DNA of 64,000 bases. It comes from Stomorhina lunata (Eukaryota > Arthropoda > Insecta > Diptera > Rhiniidae). Positions within the stretch are counted from its first letter, which is position 1, and each line of letters starts with the position of its first letter. The DNA is taken from assembly GCA_933228675.1 (NCBI GenBank), contig OW121741.1, positions 120,366,418 to 120,430,417 on the forward strand, in the 5' to 3' direction. The translations under genes and the position numbers were made by a program. A model generated the notes under the pieces. That model did no database searches, was not told where the DNA came from, and was given only the letters and a program-made list of their open reading frames with translations. Positions 22,114 through 33,595 of the stretch are shown in pieces.

Positions 22114-23416
22114 TCGGGTGTTTTTTATTGAGGTATACAACTTTAAGTTGGCATCACTTTTTTAACTGGCGGCCATTTTGTCAGCTGTCAAGTGATTAAT
22201 ATTTAGTTTGGTTTGCCATTTCATCATGAATAGGTTGACAAAAGAACAACGCTTGCAAATCGTGCAAATTTATTTCGAAATAATGGTTCAGTTCGCGAAG
22301 TTTACCGCAAGCTCCGTCCATTTTATGGTCGACATAATCGTCCATCAGAGCAATTAATTCGGTTAACCATGGATCGTTTTCGCACTACGTTTACTCTATG
22401 TGATAATACGCATCCGCAGCGACGTCGAACAGTGCGCACCGAAGAAACAATTGCAGCTGTAAAGCAAAGTGTTGAAGAGGACCCGAATGAATCGATTCGC
22501 CACCGTGCACAGCAATTGGAGCTTTGTCCATCAACTTTATGGAAGATTTTGCGCAAAGATCTTGGCTTGCGACCTTACAAGATCCAGCTTGTGCAAGAAT
22601 TAAAGCCGCGAGACCATGCAATGCGTCGTGATTTTCGTGTATGGGCCGAAAATGAGATTGATCTCGATGCTGATTTTCATCGCAAAATTTTGTTCAGTGA
22701 TGAGGCTCATTTTTGGTTGAATGGCTACGTCAACAAGCAAAATTGCCGCATTTGGAGTGAAGAGAATCCACATGAGACCCCTGAGACGCCATTACATCCA
22801 CAAAAACTGACTGTTCGATGTGCTCTATGGGCTGGTGGAGTCATTAGGCCATACTTCTTCCGAAATAATGCTGGAGAGTCAGTTACCATAAATGGAGACC
22901 GGTATAAAGCCATGATAACCGACTATTTTGTTCCCCAATTGGATGGCATGAATGTGGATGAGTTGTGGTTCCAACAAGACGACGCTACATGCCACACAGC
23001 GCACGTCACAATTGATTTATTGAAGGAAACATTCGATGAGCGCATAATTTCGCGGAATGGACCTGTTAATTGGCCACCAAGATCGTGCGATTTGACACCA
23101 CTGGATTATTTTCTTTGGGGATATGTGAAGTCGCTTGTCTACGCCAACAAACCAGAAACGTTAGGGGACTTGGAAGCCAACATTCGTGGCGTTATTGCCA
23201 ACATACGGCCCCATATGCTCGAAAAAGTAGTTGAAAATTGGACCTGTAGAATTGGCTTTATTCGAGCCAGCCGTGGCGGCCACATGCCCGAAATCATATT
23301 TAAACATTAATGGCATAAAATTATCCTTCCAATAATGCCAAATTGATGGACATTAAAACGATTTTCTTGTGTTTTATTTCAATTCGAAGTTCTATACCTC
23401 TAAAAAAAACACCCAT
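22114..23416 (+). mobile_element. mariner-type transposon, copy 1 (1,303 bp, defective)
   Basis: The ends TCGGGTGTTTTTTATTGAGG and the inverse of CCTCTAAAAAAAACACCCAT form imperfect TIRs of about 29 bp. The flanking dinucleotide is TA on both sides (22112-22113 and 23417-23418), the mariner target duplication. It sits in the remnant of the CACAG transposon, 44 bp beyond the LTR element's downstream target duplication. It is nearly identical to 44286-45565 but keeps 24 bp that copy 2 has lost. Confidence 0.93.
22226..23310 (+). pseudogene. mariner transposase, frameshifted
   Basis: Translation starts at the ATG giving MNRLTKEQRLQIVQIYF, the first helix-turn-helix, but one A is missing near 22281 compared with copy 2, breaking the frame. 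The remainder is open from upstream of 22369 to 23310. It retains LCPSTLWKILRKDLGL (second DNA-binding helix region), the catalytic motifs FSDEAHF (D at 22699), WFQQDDATCH (D at 22978) and CDLTPLDYF (D at 23089), and the C-terminal tail MPEIIFKH. The gap between second and third catalytic Asp is 36 residues by count, unlike the 34 of classical mariner. It would cut and paste the element if intact; it is not. Confidence 0.9.
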
Positions 23417-23903
23417 TATAGTTTTTCGCAAGTCAAAAGTAATACTTTTACAATGGAATCTTCAACCTCAGGTATTTTAGCGTTGTCCTAAAAATAACTG
23501 TGTTAACAAAAGTTGTGTAAAAATATTTTTAAAAAAATTTTTTAAATGTGTCTAAATTTTGGCTGTTTTCAAAATATTCGCGGATATTTAAATATGAATG
23601 AGGTAAGTTGGGGTTAGAATATTAATTTTTTAAAAAACTACAGTTTCTAGGCTTTCATATTCAGTAATAACATTTTGCGCGTTTTTGCGCTAATTTTTTT
23701 TATTAATTTAATTGTGAAAATAGTCACTCTAGCAAAGAACACCAGTTCTTGTCTTTTGTTTGCTTTGTCTTCGATTTCGTTGTTATAATTGTTGGTTTTG
23801 TATATCGTTTGCAACTGTGTGTTACAATGACAAGAGTGTTACAATAAAACGTGACATTGTGTTGTGTATTGAAACGTTAAACTTAATTGTAATTGTGCGT
23901 TAA

Positions 23904-24164
23904 GTGTTGTATTTGTGCGAAACGTCAAACGTACATTTTTCTCGCAAATGTAGTCGGGAGGATTGCAATCGAAACATATTAAATAGGTTCCTACTAACTT
24001 CAGATCCAATCCTATCTTGTAAAACAAAATTTCCAAAATCAGTAGTAGATCTACTAGTTTCGCCTTCAGTTTTGACGAACATGGCATCAGAAGGCACAAA
24101 TCATGATATAAATGATGATGCAAATGACGATGATGATTTTGATGACTTTGGGCATATTTTTTAG
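23904..24164 (+). CDS. Short open stretch with acidic tail inside the CACAG transposon
   Basis: The frame is open for 86 codons without an early ATG; the first ATG is at 24081 and gives a 27-residue peptide ending DDDDFDDFGHIF. A TAG at 24162 is followed by AATAAA near 24216. This could be a terminal exon left from a transposase or a captured host fragment, or chance. No known domain is recognised. Confidence 0.15.
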   Translation: MLYLCETSNVHFSRKCSREDCNRNILNRFLLTSDPILSCKTKFPKSVVDLLVSPSVLTNMASEGTNHDINDDANDDDDFDDFGHIF

Positions 24165-24704
24165 TTTAGTTACATATATGATACAATAATCCCCCTCGGT
24201 TACGTAATTATATTAGAAATAAATTGATTACTATATAAAATTTTGATTCCTTTTTTCTTCAAAAAAAAAAAATCCGACTGAGCCAGAGAAATTTTTTAAA
24301 AGGGTCATGACACCGCCTTATTCCACCTTAGATGTAATTCATACTTTACGATCAACGTATATACCAAATCTTATCCTCATACCTCTGATACTTCATGAGA
24401 TATATCCGTTCCAAATTTCAGGTTATATGGGCGGTGCCGCGCCCCTTTATCCAGTCATAACCAAGTATAGCTAAGGACTATAAGCAGGTCAACAGTACAA
24501 TATTAGGAAAGTTTCATGACAGTCGGTCTATTACTAGGGCCGCTAGAGCAATTTTTAATAAGGGAAGTGGCCCCGCCCACTTTTCCAAAACATGTGTAGC
24601 CTATGTCACTCAGTCATAACGTAGCATTCTAATAGTGAAAGAATTTTTAAAATCGGATAAGTAGTTTAATTAATCTCCATTTTTTGCGATTTCACCCCTC
24701 TGTG

Positions 24705-25357
24705 GGTCGACGCAAAGAGAACAGAACAGAACAAAAAAAATAGTTAGCAGAGTTGCCGTTTTTTTATACTTCCAACTAAAAAAGGTACTTTTATTTCAAT
24801 GTGTAGTTCTAACTTTTTCAAAAGAAAAAGTTTTTTACTCCATTTTTTTTTATATTTTTATCAAAAAATTTTCTATAAAAAATTCTTTTATCAAGAATAT
24901 TTCTATATTTTTTTTATCAAAAATTTTTCTCTAGAAAAAAATGTTTACGAAAAATTTTTCTATAGAAAATATTTTTATCAAAAATTTTGCTAAAGAAAAT
25001 TTTATATCAAAAATTTTTTTATAGAAAATTTTTTATCGAAAATTTTTCTATTGAAAATTTCCTTACAAAATTTTTTCTATAGAAAATTTTTTTATCAGAA
25101 ATTTTTATCAAAAAATTTTTTATAGAAAATTTTTTTATCAAAAATTTTTCTATATTATTTTAATCAAAAATGCTTCTATAAATTTTTTTTTTCAAAAATT
25201 TTTCTATAGAAAATTTCCTTACAAAATTTTTTCGATAGAAATTTTTTTATCAAAAATTTTTATCAAAAATTTTTATCAAAAAATTTTCTATAGAAAATTT
25301 TTTTATCAAAAATTGTTCTATAGAAAATTTTTTATCAAAAATTTTTCTTTTTTTTTT
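24705..25357. repeat. Transposon flank, then AT-rich array with ATCAAAA spacer
   Basis: After the GGTCG duplication a short AGAACAGAACA tract and unique DNA lead into an array from about 24850. Units have the form ATCAAAAATTTTTCTATAGA with TTTTTTT spacers, about 28-32 bp apart and diverged. No gene is visible. Confidence 0.8.
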
Positions 25358-25458
25358 AAGAATAACTATTTGATCCCAAATCTGTTAAAATTTATTTATT
25401 AATGTAACAGACCAATTTATTGATAAAAAGCCAAAAAATGTTTGCGGAGAAACCAAAA

Positions 25459-25506
25459 TTCCTCGACACGTTTCGATGGTTGGTTAGGCCATCTCTTCAG
25501 CAGGAT
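25459..25506 (-). ncRNA. Hammerhead-ribozyme-like motif, left arm
   Basis: On the minus strand, CTGAAGA (25500-25494) is followed by stem II GATGG / CCATC with a 9-nt loop, then GAAA (25474-25471) and CGTGTC. The expected cleavage follows the C of GTC at 25465. Stem I pairs GAGGA with TCCTG except at the first position. Stem III would be a loop-less ACG/TGT with a wobble pair, so it could form only between two molecules or tandem copies. Confidence 0.45.
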
Positions 25507-25715
25507 TATCCCCAACTTAGACAGATCAAAAACCTCGCGTTATTACTTATTTTACAAACAAAACCTTTCAGAATTATGTTCATAAACCATAAGTAAAATG
25601 TGGGAAGTGAAGGAAGATGAAAACTGAAAATTGTTTGTGTTTTATTCAGTCGATGATCTACGCTTTTACTTATGTTTTATGAACATAATTCTGAAAGGTT
25701 TTGTTTGTAAAATAA

Positions 25716-25765
25716 AGCCTCCTGAAGAGATGGCCTAACCAACCATCGAAACGCGACGAGTTATT
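25716..25765 (+). ncRNA. Hammerhead-ribozyme-like motif, right arm, damaged
   Basis: It has CTGAAGA (25722-25728), stem II GATGG / CCATC and GAAA (25748-25751), then CGCGAC instead of CGCGTC. The T-to-A change removes the U that precedes the cleaved nucleotide and pairs with the last A of GAAA, so this copy is predicted to be inactive. Confidence 0.4.
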
Positions 25766-25870
25766 TTGGTTTCTCCGCAAACATTTTTGGCTTTTTATCA
25801 ATAAATTGGTCTGTTACATTAATAAATAAATGTAACAGATTTGGGATCAAATGCGAATACTCTTCTTATT

Positions 25871-26065
25871 GAAAAAATTTTCTATAGAAAAATTTTTGAT
25901 AAAAAAATTTTCTTAAGAAAAATTTTTGATAAAAAAAATTTTCTATAGAAAATTTTTAGATAAAAAAAATTCTATAGAAAAATTTTTGATAAAAAACTTT
26001 TCTATAGAAAAAATTTTCATAAAAAAATTTTCTATAGAAAAATTTTTGATAAAAAAAAATGTATC
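25871..26065. repeat. AT-rich array, ATCAAAA family in reverse
   Basis: About six units of AAAATTTTCTATAGAAAAAT with TTTTGATAA spacers, inverse to the array at 24850-25357. The arrays on either side of the foldback element therefore point toward each other. Confidence 0.8.
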
Positions 26066-26860
26066 TACTAGTCGGGCTTGATATACCAAAATATTCAATC
26101 TATTTTTCATTTTCATCCTAAAATTAAATTTTTAACCCAAAATTTATTTGTTATTTCAAAATTTTTACGTTATCTTTAAATTATATTTTACCTGAAATAT
26201 TGAAAATATTATTATGCATAAAATTATCCTCCGTCTTTATTGAATCTATTGTGATTATATAAAAAATCATCAGTAAATCTTTTGCCTGAGGACATAATTG
26301 TTATTAAGTAGAAATTGAGAGAAATTTGCATTTGAATTGTTTTCATTAGGAGTAGAAAAAGAAAAATCCTTAAAATTTTATAAAATTTTCCTTTTTTTAG
26401 AAATTCAAATCAGCTATTTTTGAATGCCATTTCGTTATCAATAAATTGCATAAAATTTCTCTTTTTTTTGTATATCACACATTTATTCCGAGAAAAAATA
26501 TTTTTGTATTTATTCATTTAGGTTTTTTTTTTTTTGTTCTTTTTGTATAATATTGAAATTCAATGCAGTATAAAATTATACGTTTTATGAACATCTCAGT
26601 TTTAAATAGCAGCAATATCAATTGAAGCAATATGCAGATGGTTATGTAAGCTTTAGGTACCCAGGGCGGAAAGAAGGAGGAGGAATTTCAAGGCCAACAA
26701 AAAGATGTTCTGAAGATTTTTATTAATTATCTGTGATGATGCAAGAGATAAATAACATTTACTTGCTAGTCTGTAATAAGGCCTTCAAAACCATATCACT
26801 TTTCTGAAGCAAAGTTAAAATTTTAGAAGCAAATGTATCCTAGAAATTCTTTTTTAGAAA
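26066..26860. other. Unique AT-rich DNA, no gene seen
   Basis: No frame of note, no repeat structure and no RNA gene recognised. Confidence 0.4.
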
Positions 26861-27854
26861 ATTTTTAATTTATAAATTTAAAAAAAAAAAATTTGTAATG
26901 AAATTTTTATTGAAAAATTGTTCCTATAAAATTTTTATAGAAAATGTTTGTTACAAAATTTTTATAAAAAATATTCTTTATAAAATTTTTATAAAAAAAA
27001 TGCTTATTCTAAAATTTTTATAGAAAAATTTTCATTATAAAATTTTTATAGAAAAATTTTCGCTATAAAATTTTTATAGAAAAATTTTCGCTATAAAATT
27101 TTTATAGAAAAATTTTTATTATTATAAAATGTTCATTACAAAATTTTTATAGAAAAATTTAGACTATAAAATTTTTATAGAAAAATTCTCACTATAAATT
27201 TTTTATAGAAAAATTTTTACTGTTAAATTTTTATAAAAAAAAAAATTTCACTACAAAATTTTTATAAATAAATTTTCACCATAAAATTTTTATAGAAAAT
27301 GTTTCTTAATAAAATTTTCATCTAAAATTTTTTTTAGAAAATTATCAGCATAAAATTTTTATCAAAAATTTTCACTATAAAATTTTTATAGAAAAATTTT
27401 CAGTATAAAATTTTTATAGAAAAATTTTCACTATAAAATTTTCTTTATAGAATTTTCACAATACAATTTTTATACAAAATTTTTCATTAAAAAACTTTTA
27501 TAGAAAAATTTTCATTACAAAATTTTTATAAAAAAATTTACATCAAAAAATTTGTATAGAAAAAATTTTGACTATAAAATTTTCACTATAAAATTTTTAT
27601 AGAAAAATTTTCACTATAAAATTTTTATAGAAAAATTTTCACTATAAAATTTTTATAGAAAAATTTTCACCATAAAATTTTTATAGAAAAATTTTCACCA
27701 TAAAATTTTTATAGAAAAATTTTCACTATAAAATTTTTATAGAAAAATTTTCAAAATTTTCACTATAAAATTTTAAAAGAAAAATTTTCACTATAAAATT
27801 TTTATTGAAAAATTTTCAAAAAATAACAAAATAGTTGGGATGTAAATATTATTC
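26861..27854. repeat. AT-rich satellite, 28-bp unit with TTCACTATA spacer
   Basis: Units of CACTATAAAATTTTTATAG followed by AAAAATTTT repeat at 28 bp and are most regular at 27590-27750. Compared with the 31-bp family the core CTATAG is reduced to TATAG. Part of this block (about 27220-27330) recurs near 28265-28400. Confidence 0.9.
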
Positions 27855-28204
27855 AAAAAGAAGTGTATTTGCATTTGATCCCAAATCTGTTACATTTATT
27901 TATTAAGGTAGATGAAAACTGAAAAATGTTTGTTTTTGTTCAGTCGATAATCTACGCTTTTACTTTTGGTTTATGAACATAATTCTTAATAGTTCTGTTT
28001 GTAAATTTAGTAATAATGCGAGGTTTTCGATCTGTCTAAATTGGGGATAATCCTCCTGAAGAGATGGCTTAACCAACCATCGAAACGCGTCGAGAAATTT
28101 GGTTTCTCCGCAAACATTTTTTGGCTTTTTATCAATAAATTGGTCTGTTACATTAATAAATAAATGTAACAGATTTGGGATCAAATGCAAATACACTTCT
28201 TTTT
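27855..28204 (+). mobile_element. Hammerhead-like element, copy 2
   Basis: It starts AAAAAGAAGTGTATTTGCAT and ends with the inverse, ATGCAAATACACTTCTTTTT. The left arm is truncated after TTACATTTATTTATTAA and the right arm is complete, so it is not a foldback like copy 1. A ribozyme-like core lies at 28050-28097. It interrupts the 28-bp satellite. Confidence 0.7.
28050..28097 (+). ncRNA. Hammerhead-ribozyme-like motif with complete core
   Basis: CTGAAGA (28056-28062) matches the CUGANGA box. Stem II is GATGG (28063-28067) with CCATC (28077-28081) around a 9-nt loop, closed by the preferred G-C pair, followed directly by GAAA (28082-28085). CGCGTC follows, so the last A of GAAA plus CGCGT forms the palindrome ACGCGT, a dimer-type stem III, with predicted cleavage after C28091. 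Stem I pairs GAG with CTC and then mismatches. The core nucleotides are all present; activity is inferred only. Confidence 0.55.
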
Positions 28205-28945
28205 GAAAAATTTTCACTATAAAATTTTTATAAAAAAATTTTTACTATAAAATTTTTATAGAAAAATTTTTACTGTAAAGTTTTTAATAAAAAAATTTCA
28301 CTATAAAAATTTTCACTACAAAATTTTTATAAATAAATTTTCACCATAAAATTTTTATAGAAAATTATTCTTAATAAAATTTTCATCTAAAATTTTTTTA
28401 GAAAATTATTCTTAATAAAATTTTCATCTAAAATTTTTTTAGAAAATTATTCTTAATAAAATTTTCATCTAAAATTTTTTTAGAAAAATTATCAGTATAA
28501 AATTTTTATGAAAAATTTTCACTATAAAATTTTTATAGAAAAATTTTCACTAAAATATTTTCTTTATAAAATTTTCACCATAAAATTTTTATAAAAAAAT
28601 TTTCATTAAAAAATTTTTATAGAAAAATTTTCATTATAAAATTTTTATAGAAAAATTTACATTATAAAATTTTTATAGAAAAATTTTGACTTTAAAATTT
28701 TTGTAGAAAAAATTTCACTATAAATGATTTAAAAAAAATGTTCACTATAAAAGTTTTATAGAAAAATTTTCATTATAAAATTTTTATAGAAAAATATTCA
28801 TTGTAAAATTTTTATAAAAAATTTTCACTATAAAAATTTTATAGAAAAATTTTCACTACAAAAATTTGTATAAATAAATTTTCACCACAAAATTTTTATA
28901 GTAAAATTTTTACTATACAATTTTTATAGAAAAATTTTCATACTG
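28205..28945. repeat. AT-rich satellite, 28-bp family continued
   Basis: It has the same CACTATAAAATTTTTATAG units as 26861-27854, more diverged. At about 28365-28490 a segment containing TTCTTAATAAAATTTTCATC is repeated three times at roughly 45 bp. Confidence 0.85.
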
Positions 28946-30060
28946 GATTGCAATTTTTCCCACTGGGATACTATTGTATGCATGTGTGTGTAGATACCCA
29001 ATTGTATGGGTGATATAAATGTATGTAAGTATATACATTGGCAGCTTATTAAACACTTCAATGAATTTCAATGCTTAAAACTTTATTAGATTTCCTTTTT
29101 GGCTTTGTGGGTTTCAAGTTTTAGTTTCCTTCTCTTTTTCCATTCTTCTCCCTCAGCCAGAGTCCAAAGAATTATAAAGATTTTTTTCTGAATTATTTTT
29201 TTTTTTCTTTCTTTATTATAATTTATTCTATATAAAAATTTTGTAGTTGAAATGCATTTATGTTAAAGAAACGATAAAATGTCACAAAGTCAATAATGAT
29301 GAATTGATGATTTGATGAATGTATAATAAATTTCTCTATGAGTATGGACTAAATTTAAATAATAAATGAATTTTGTTTGTGAAAATTGAAAAAAAAAATA
29401 AGTAAAATCATTTTATTCAATATGATAAATTTATGATTTCACTTAAATCGTTTGGAGTATAATGAAATTGATGAAATGAAACTCAATTGAAATTTATTAA
29501 AAAAATGATCTATTTTTTAGGGAATTGCTCAAAAAGAAAGTAAATCTTTTAGAAAAAATTTTAGAAATTATTTTCTCTCACACACATTTTGCTCCTTCAA
29601 ATAAAAGACTTTAAGAAATCCAAATCATTTATAAATTTTCTTAAGCTTTCACTTAAGTTCCTTAGCACAACAAATTTATTACAAATTGCAACAAGACGAT
29701 GATGACAAGTTCCAAGACGTTGCCAACTAAAAGGAACCACATAAAAAATATCTAACGATAACATATTTAACGTTGAAAACTGTCATTTACATTATAATAA
29801 ACATACACATGCAGTCACACATACAAAAATAAATACATATGTATGTATGAATGTATTGCAGACAATGGTGGAGTAGCTAAAGGATACTGTTGTAAGTGTT
29901 ATACATTCTTTAGAGTCAACTATGAAAAGATCCTTACCGAAAAAGTAAACACTCCCACGCATGGATGTATGACATTTTAAGAGGGAAAAAAACAGACAAA
30001 ATCTTGATGGCTTAAGTTTTTGCTGCAATAACAAGGTAATGCAGGAAAAGTAAACTGGAA
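28946..30060. other. Unique AT-rich DNA, no gene seen
   Basis: Contains short TG and ATGT tracts (about 28975-29035 and 29815-29855). The 80-codon minus-strand frame at 29792-30034 has no recognisable domain. Confidence 0.4.
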
Positions 30061-33000
30061 GAAATTTAAAATTTTTTTGATGAATTTAAATTGTAAAAAA
30101 ATATAAAATTTTTATAATAATGAAACTTTTATAATAAAATTTTTATAATAATGAAAGTTTAGTAAAATATTGAAATTTTTGTAAAAACTGAAATTTTACT
30201 AAGATGTTAAAATTTTTTGTAAAAAGAGTTTTTGTATAAAATTGAAATTTTGATATAAAATGCAAATTTTAGTTAAAAATTTTAATTTTAATAAAAAATT
30301 ATTCTGTGCCTTGAAATTTTAATAGAAAAATTTTTATTTTAAAAATATCCTAGAAAATGTTTCATTATAAAACTTTTATAGAAAAAAATTGTTATTCAAT
30401 TTTTTATATAAAAACTTTCATTAAAAAATTTTTACAGAAAAAAAAAATTTCGTTCTAAAATTTATATAGAAAAATTTTCAATAGACAAATAATTTTAATA
30501 AAACTATTTGTGAAAAATTTTCATTAATAAATTTTCGTAGAAATTTTTTCTTATAAAAATTTATAGAAACGTTTCCGTTATATAATTTTTATAAAAAAGT
30601 TTTCTTTATAAAATTTTTATAAACAAATTTTCGTTATAAAATTTTTATAATTTTTTTTTTAATTTTAAAACAAAAATTTTCGTTACAAAAATTGCATTAA
30701 AAAATGTTTATACCAAAATATAAAAATTTTATTTTTTTTTTAAATTTTCGTAATAAAATTTTTATAGAAAAATTTTCGATACAAAGTTTTTATAGACAAA
30801 TTTTCGATATAAAATTTTTATAAAAAATGTTCATTATAAAATTTTTATAGAAAAATTTTACTTATTCAATTTTAATAGAAACATTTTTATCATCAAATTT
30901 TTATAGAAAAATTTTATAATGAATTTTTATAGCAAAATTTTCGTTTTAAAATTGTTATGGAAAAATTTTAGCTATAAAATTTTTAAAGAAGAATTTTCAA
31001 TATTAAATTTTCGTTATAAAATTTTAAATTGAATTTTTATAGCTTAATTTTCGCTTTAAAATTTTTATAGAAAAATCTTCATTTTAAAATTTTTATAGAA
31101 AAATATTCGTTCTAAAATTTATATAGAAAAATTTTCAATAGAAAAATAATTTTAATAAAACTTTTTGTGAAAAATTTTCATTAATAAATTTTCATAGAAA
31201 TTTTTTCTTATAAAAATTTATAAAAACGTTTCCGTTATATAATTTTTATAAAAAAGTTTTCTTTATAAAATTTTTATAAACAAATTTTCATTATAAAATT
31301 TTTATAATTTTTTTTTTTAATTTTAAAACAAAAATTTTCGTTACAAAAATTGCATTAAAAAATTTTTATGCCAAAATTTAAAAATTTTAATTTTAAAAAA
31401 AAAAAATTTTCGTTATAAAATTTTCGATACAATGTTTTTATAGACAAATTTTCGATATAAAATTTTTATAAAAAATGTTCATTATAAAATTTTTATATAA
31501 AAAATTTACTTATTCAATTCTAATAGAAACATTTTTATCATCAAATTTTTATAGAAAAATTTTATAATGAATTTTTATAGAAAAACTTTCGTTTTAAAAT
31601 TGTTATGGAAAAATTTTAGCTATAAAATTTTTAAAGAAGAATTTTCAATATTAAATTTTCGTTATAAAATTTTAAATTGAATAGAAAAATCTTCGTTTTA
31701 AAATTTTTATAGAAAAATATTCGTTATAAAATTTTTATAGAAAAATTTTCCTTATAAAACTTTTATAAAATAATTTTCAATATAAAATTTTTATAGAAAA
31801 ATTTTCGTCTTAAAATTTTTATAAGAAATATCTGTTATATAATTTTTAAAGAAAAGTTTTCGTTATAAAATATTTATAAATTTTTTTTTTTACAAAATTT
31901 TTAAACGAAATATTTTTCGTTATAAAATTTTTATAGAAAAATTTTTGTTATAAAATTTTTACAGAAAAATTTTCGTTATAAAATTATAACAGAAAAATTG
32001 CCGTTATAAAGTTTTTAAATACAAAATTTTCGTTATAAAATTTTTCAGTAAAAAATTTTCGTATTAAATTTTTAATTCTAAAATTTTTATAGAAAAATTT
32101 TCATTAGAAAATATATATATATTATAAAATTTTTATAGAAAAGTTTTCTTTACAAAAGTTTTAAAAAAAAATGTTCGTTATAAAATTGTTATAAAAAAAA
32201 TTAATTTTTAATTTAAAATTTTTATAGAAAAATTTTCGATATAAAATTTTTATAGAAACATTTTCGTTATAAAATTTTTATAGAAACATTTTCGTTATAA
32301 AATTTTTATAGAAAAATTGTTAAAAAATTTGTATGAAATAATTTTCATTATAAAATTCTTATAGAAAACTTTTCGTTATCAAATTTTAAAGAAAAATTGT
32401 ATTTATAAAATTTTTACAGAAATTTTTTCTTTATCAAATTTTTATAGAAAAATTTTCGTTATCAAATTTTTATAGAAAAACTTTCGTTATAAAATTTTTA
32501 TAGAAAAATTTTCGTTATAAAATTTTTATAGAAAAATTTTCGTTATCAAAGTTTAGAAAATTTTTACAGAAAAATTTTCGTTGTAAAATTTTAATTAAAA
32601 AATTTTCGTTATAAAATTTTTAAATAAACAATTTTCGTATTAATTTTTGGTTCTAAAATTTTAATAGAAAAATTTTCGATAAAAAATTTTGTTAAAAAAT
32701 TTTTTGTGAAAAATTTTCATTATTAAATTTTCATAGAAATTTTGCCTTATAAAAGAATAGAAACGTTTCCGTTAAATTATTTTTATAGACAAGTTTTTAT
32801 AAAAAATCTTTTTTTACAAAATTTTAAAATTAAAATTTTCGTTGCAAAAATTTTTCATTAAAAAATTTTTGTAGCAAAATTTGCGTTTAAATTATTTTTG
32901 GAAAAATTTTCGTTATAAAATTTTTATAAAAAATTTTCATTATAAAATTTTTATTGAAAAATTTTTGTTATAAATTTAAAAAATAAAAATTTTCATTATA

Positions 33001-33595
33001 AAATTATTATTGAAAAATTTTAATTTTCAAATTTTTATAGAAAATTTTCGTTATAAAATTTTATTATGAATTTTTATAGCAAAATTTTCGTTTTAAAATT
33101 TTTCTAGATAAATTTCTATAGAAAAATTTTTGATATAAAATTTTTATAAATTTTCGTTTTAAAATTTTTATAGAAAATTTTTATTATAAAATTTTTATAG
33201 AAGAATTTTCATTCTCAAATTTTTATAGTAAAATTTTCGTCATCAAATTTTATAAAAAAGTAAGTCATTAAATTTTCGATATAAAATTTTTATAGAAAAA
33301 TGTTCTTAAGTAAATTTTAATAGAAACATTTTCGTTATTAAATTTTTATATAAAATTGTTAAATAAAATTTTTGTTACAAAAATTTTCATTATAAAAATT
33401 ATAAAATTTTTATGAAATAATTTTCATTTTAAAATTTTTTTAGCAAAGTTTTCGTTGTAAAATTTTTATAGAAAAATTATCGTTATCAAATTTTATAGAA
33501 ACATTTTCTTTATAAAATTGTTACAGAAAAATTTTCGTTATCAAATTTTTATAGAAAAATTTTCGTCATAAAAATTTTAATAGAAAAAATTGCGT
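30061..33595. repeat. AT-rich satellite, CGTTATA spacer family, with long duplications
   Basis: Units of TTCGTTATAAAATTTTTATA plus GAAAAA repeat at about 27-28 bp, strongly diverged. A higher-order duplication is visible: the segment starting CGTTCTAAAATTTATATAG at 30451 recurs at 31108 (657 bp later) and stays alignable to about 31724, with about 40 bp missing in the second copy. A third, more diverged version lies near 32690-33060. The array ends next to TTGTCTGTTTG. Confidence 0.88.

Larger units (their letters stand above)
14930..24704. mobile_element. Non-autonomous DNA transposon with CACAG termini, split by two later insertions
   Basis: The left end CACAGAGGGGTGACATCGCA matches the inverted right end CACAGAGGGGTGAAATCGCA, and the match continues through AAAAAATGGA to about 37 bp. 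The 5-bp direct repeat GGTCG flanks it at 14925-14929 and 24705-24709. Without the LTR element and mariner nested inside, about 1.5 kb of original element remains (14930-15117, 22070-22111 and 23419-24704), with no long transposase frame. A CACAG start with a GC-rich 5-bp duplication is reminiscent of the Transib class, but the usual CACWATG start is not exact, so the class is tentative. Confidence 0.65.
25358..25870. mobile_element. Foldback element with two hammerhead-like motifs, copy 1
   Basis: The termini carry TTTGATCCCAAATCTGTTA and its inverse (about 25368 and 25855). The arms then run through ACAGACCAATTTATTGATAA, GGAGAAACCAAAAT and the hammerhead-like core to about 25590 and 25660, leaving about 60 nt of loop. 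Shorter relatives lie at 27855-28204 and 54303-54415. All three are embedded in AT satellite arrays. There is no coding capacity. Confidence 0.75.
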
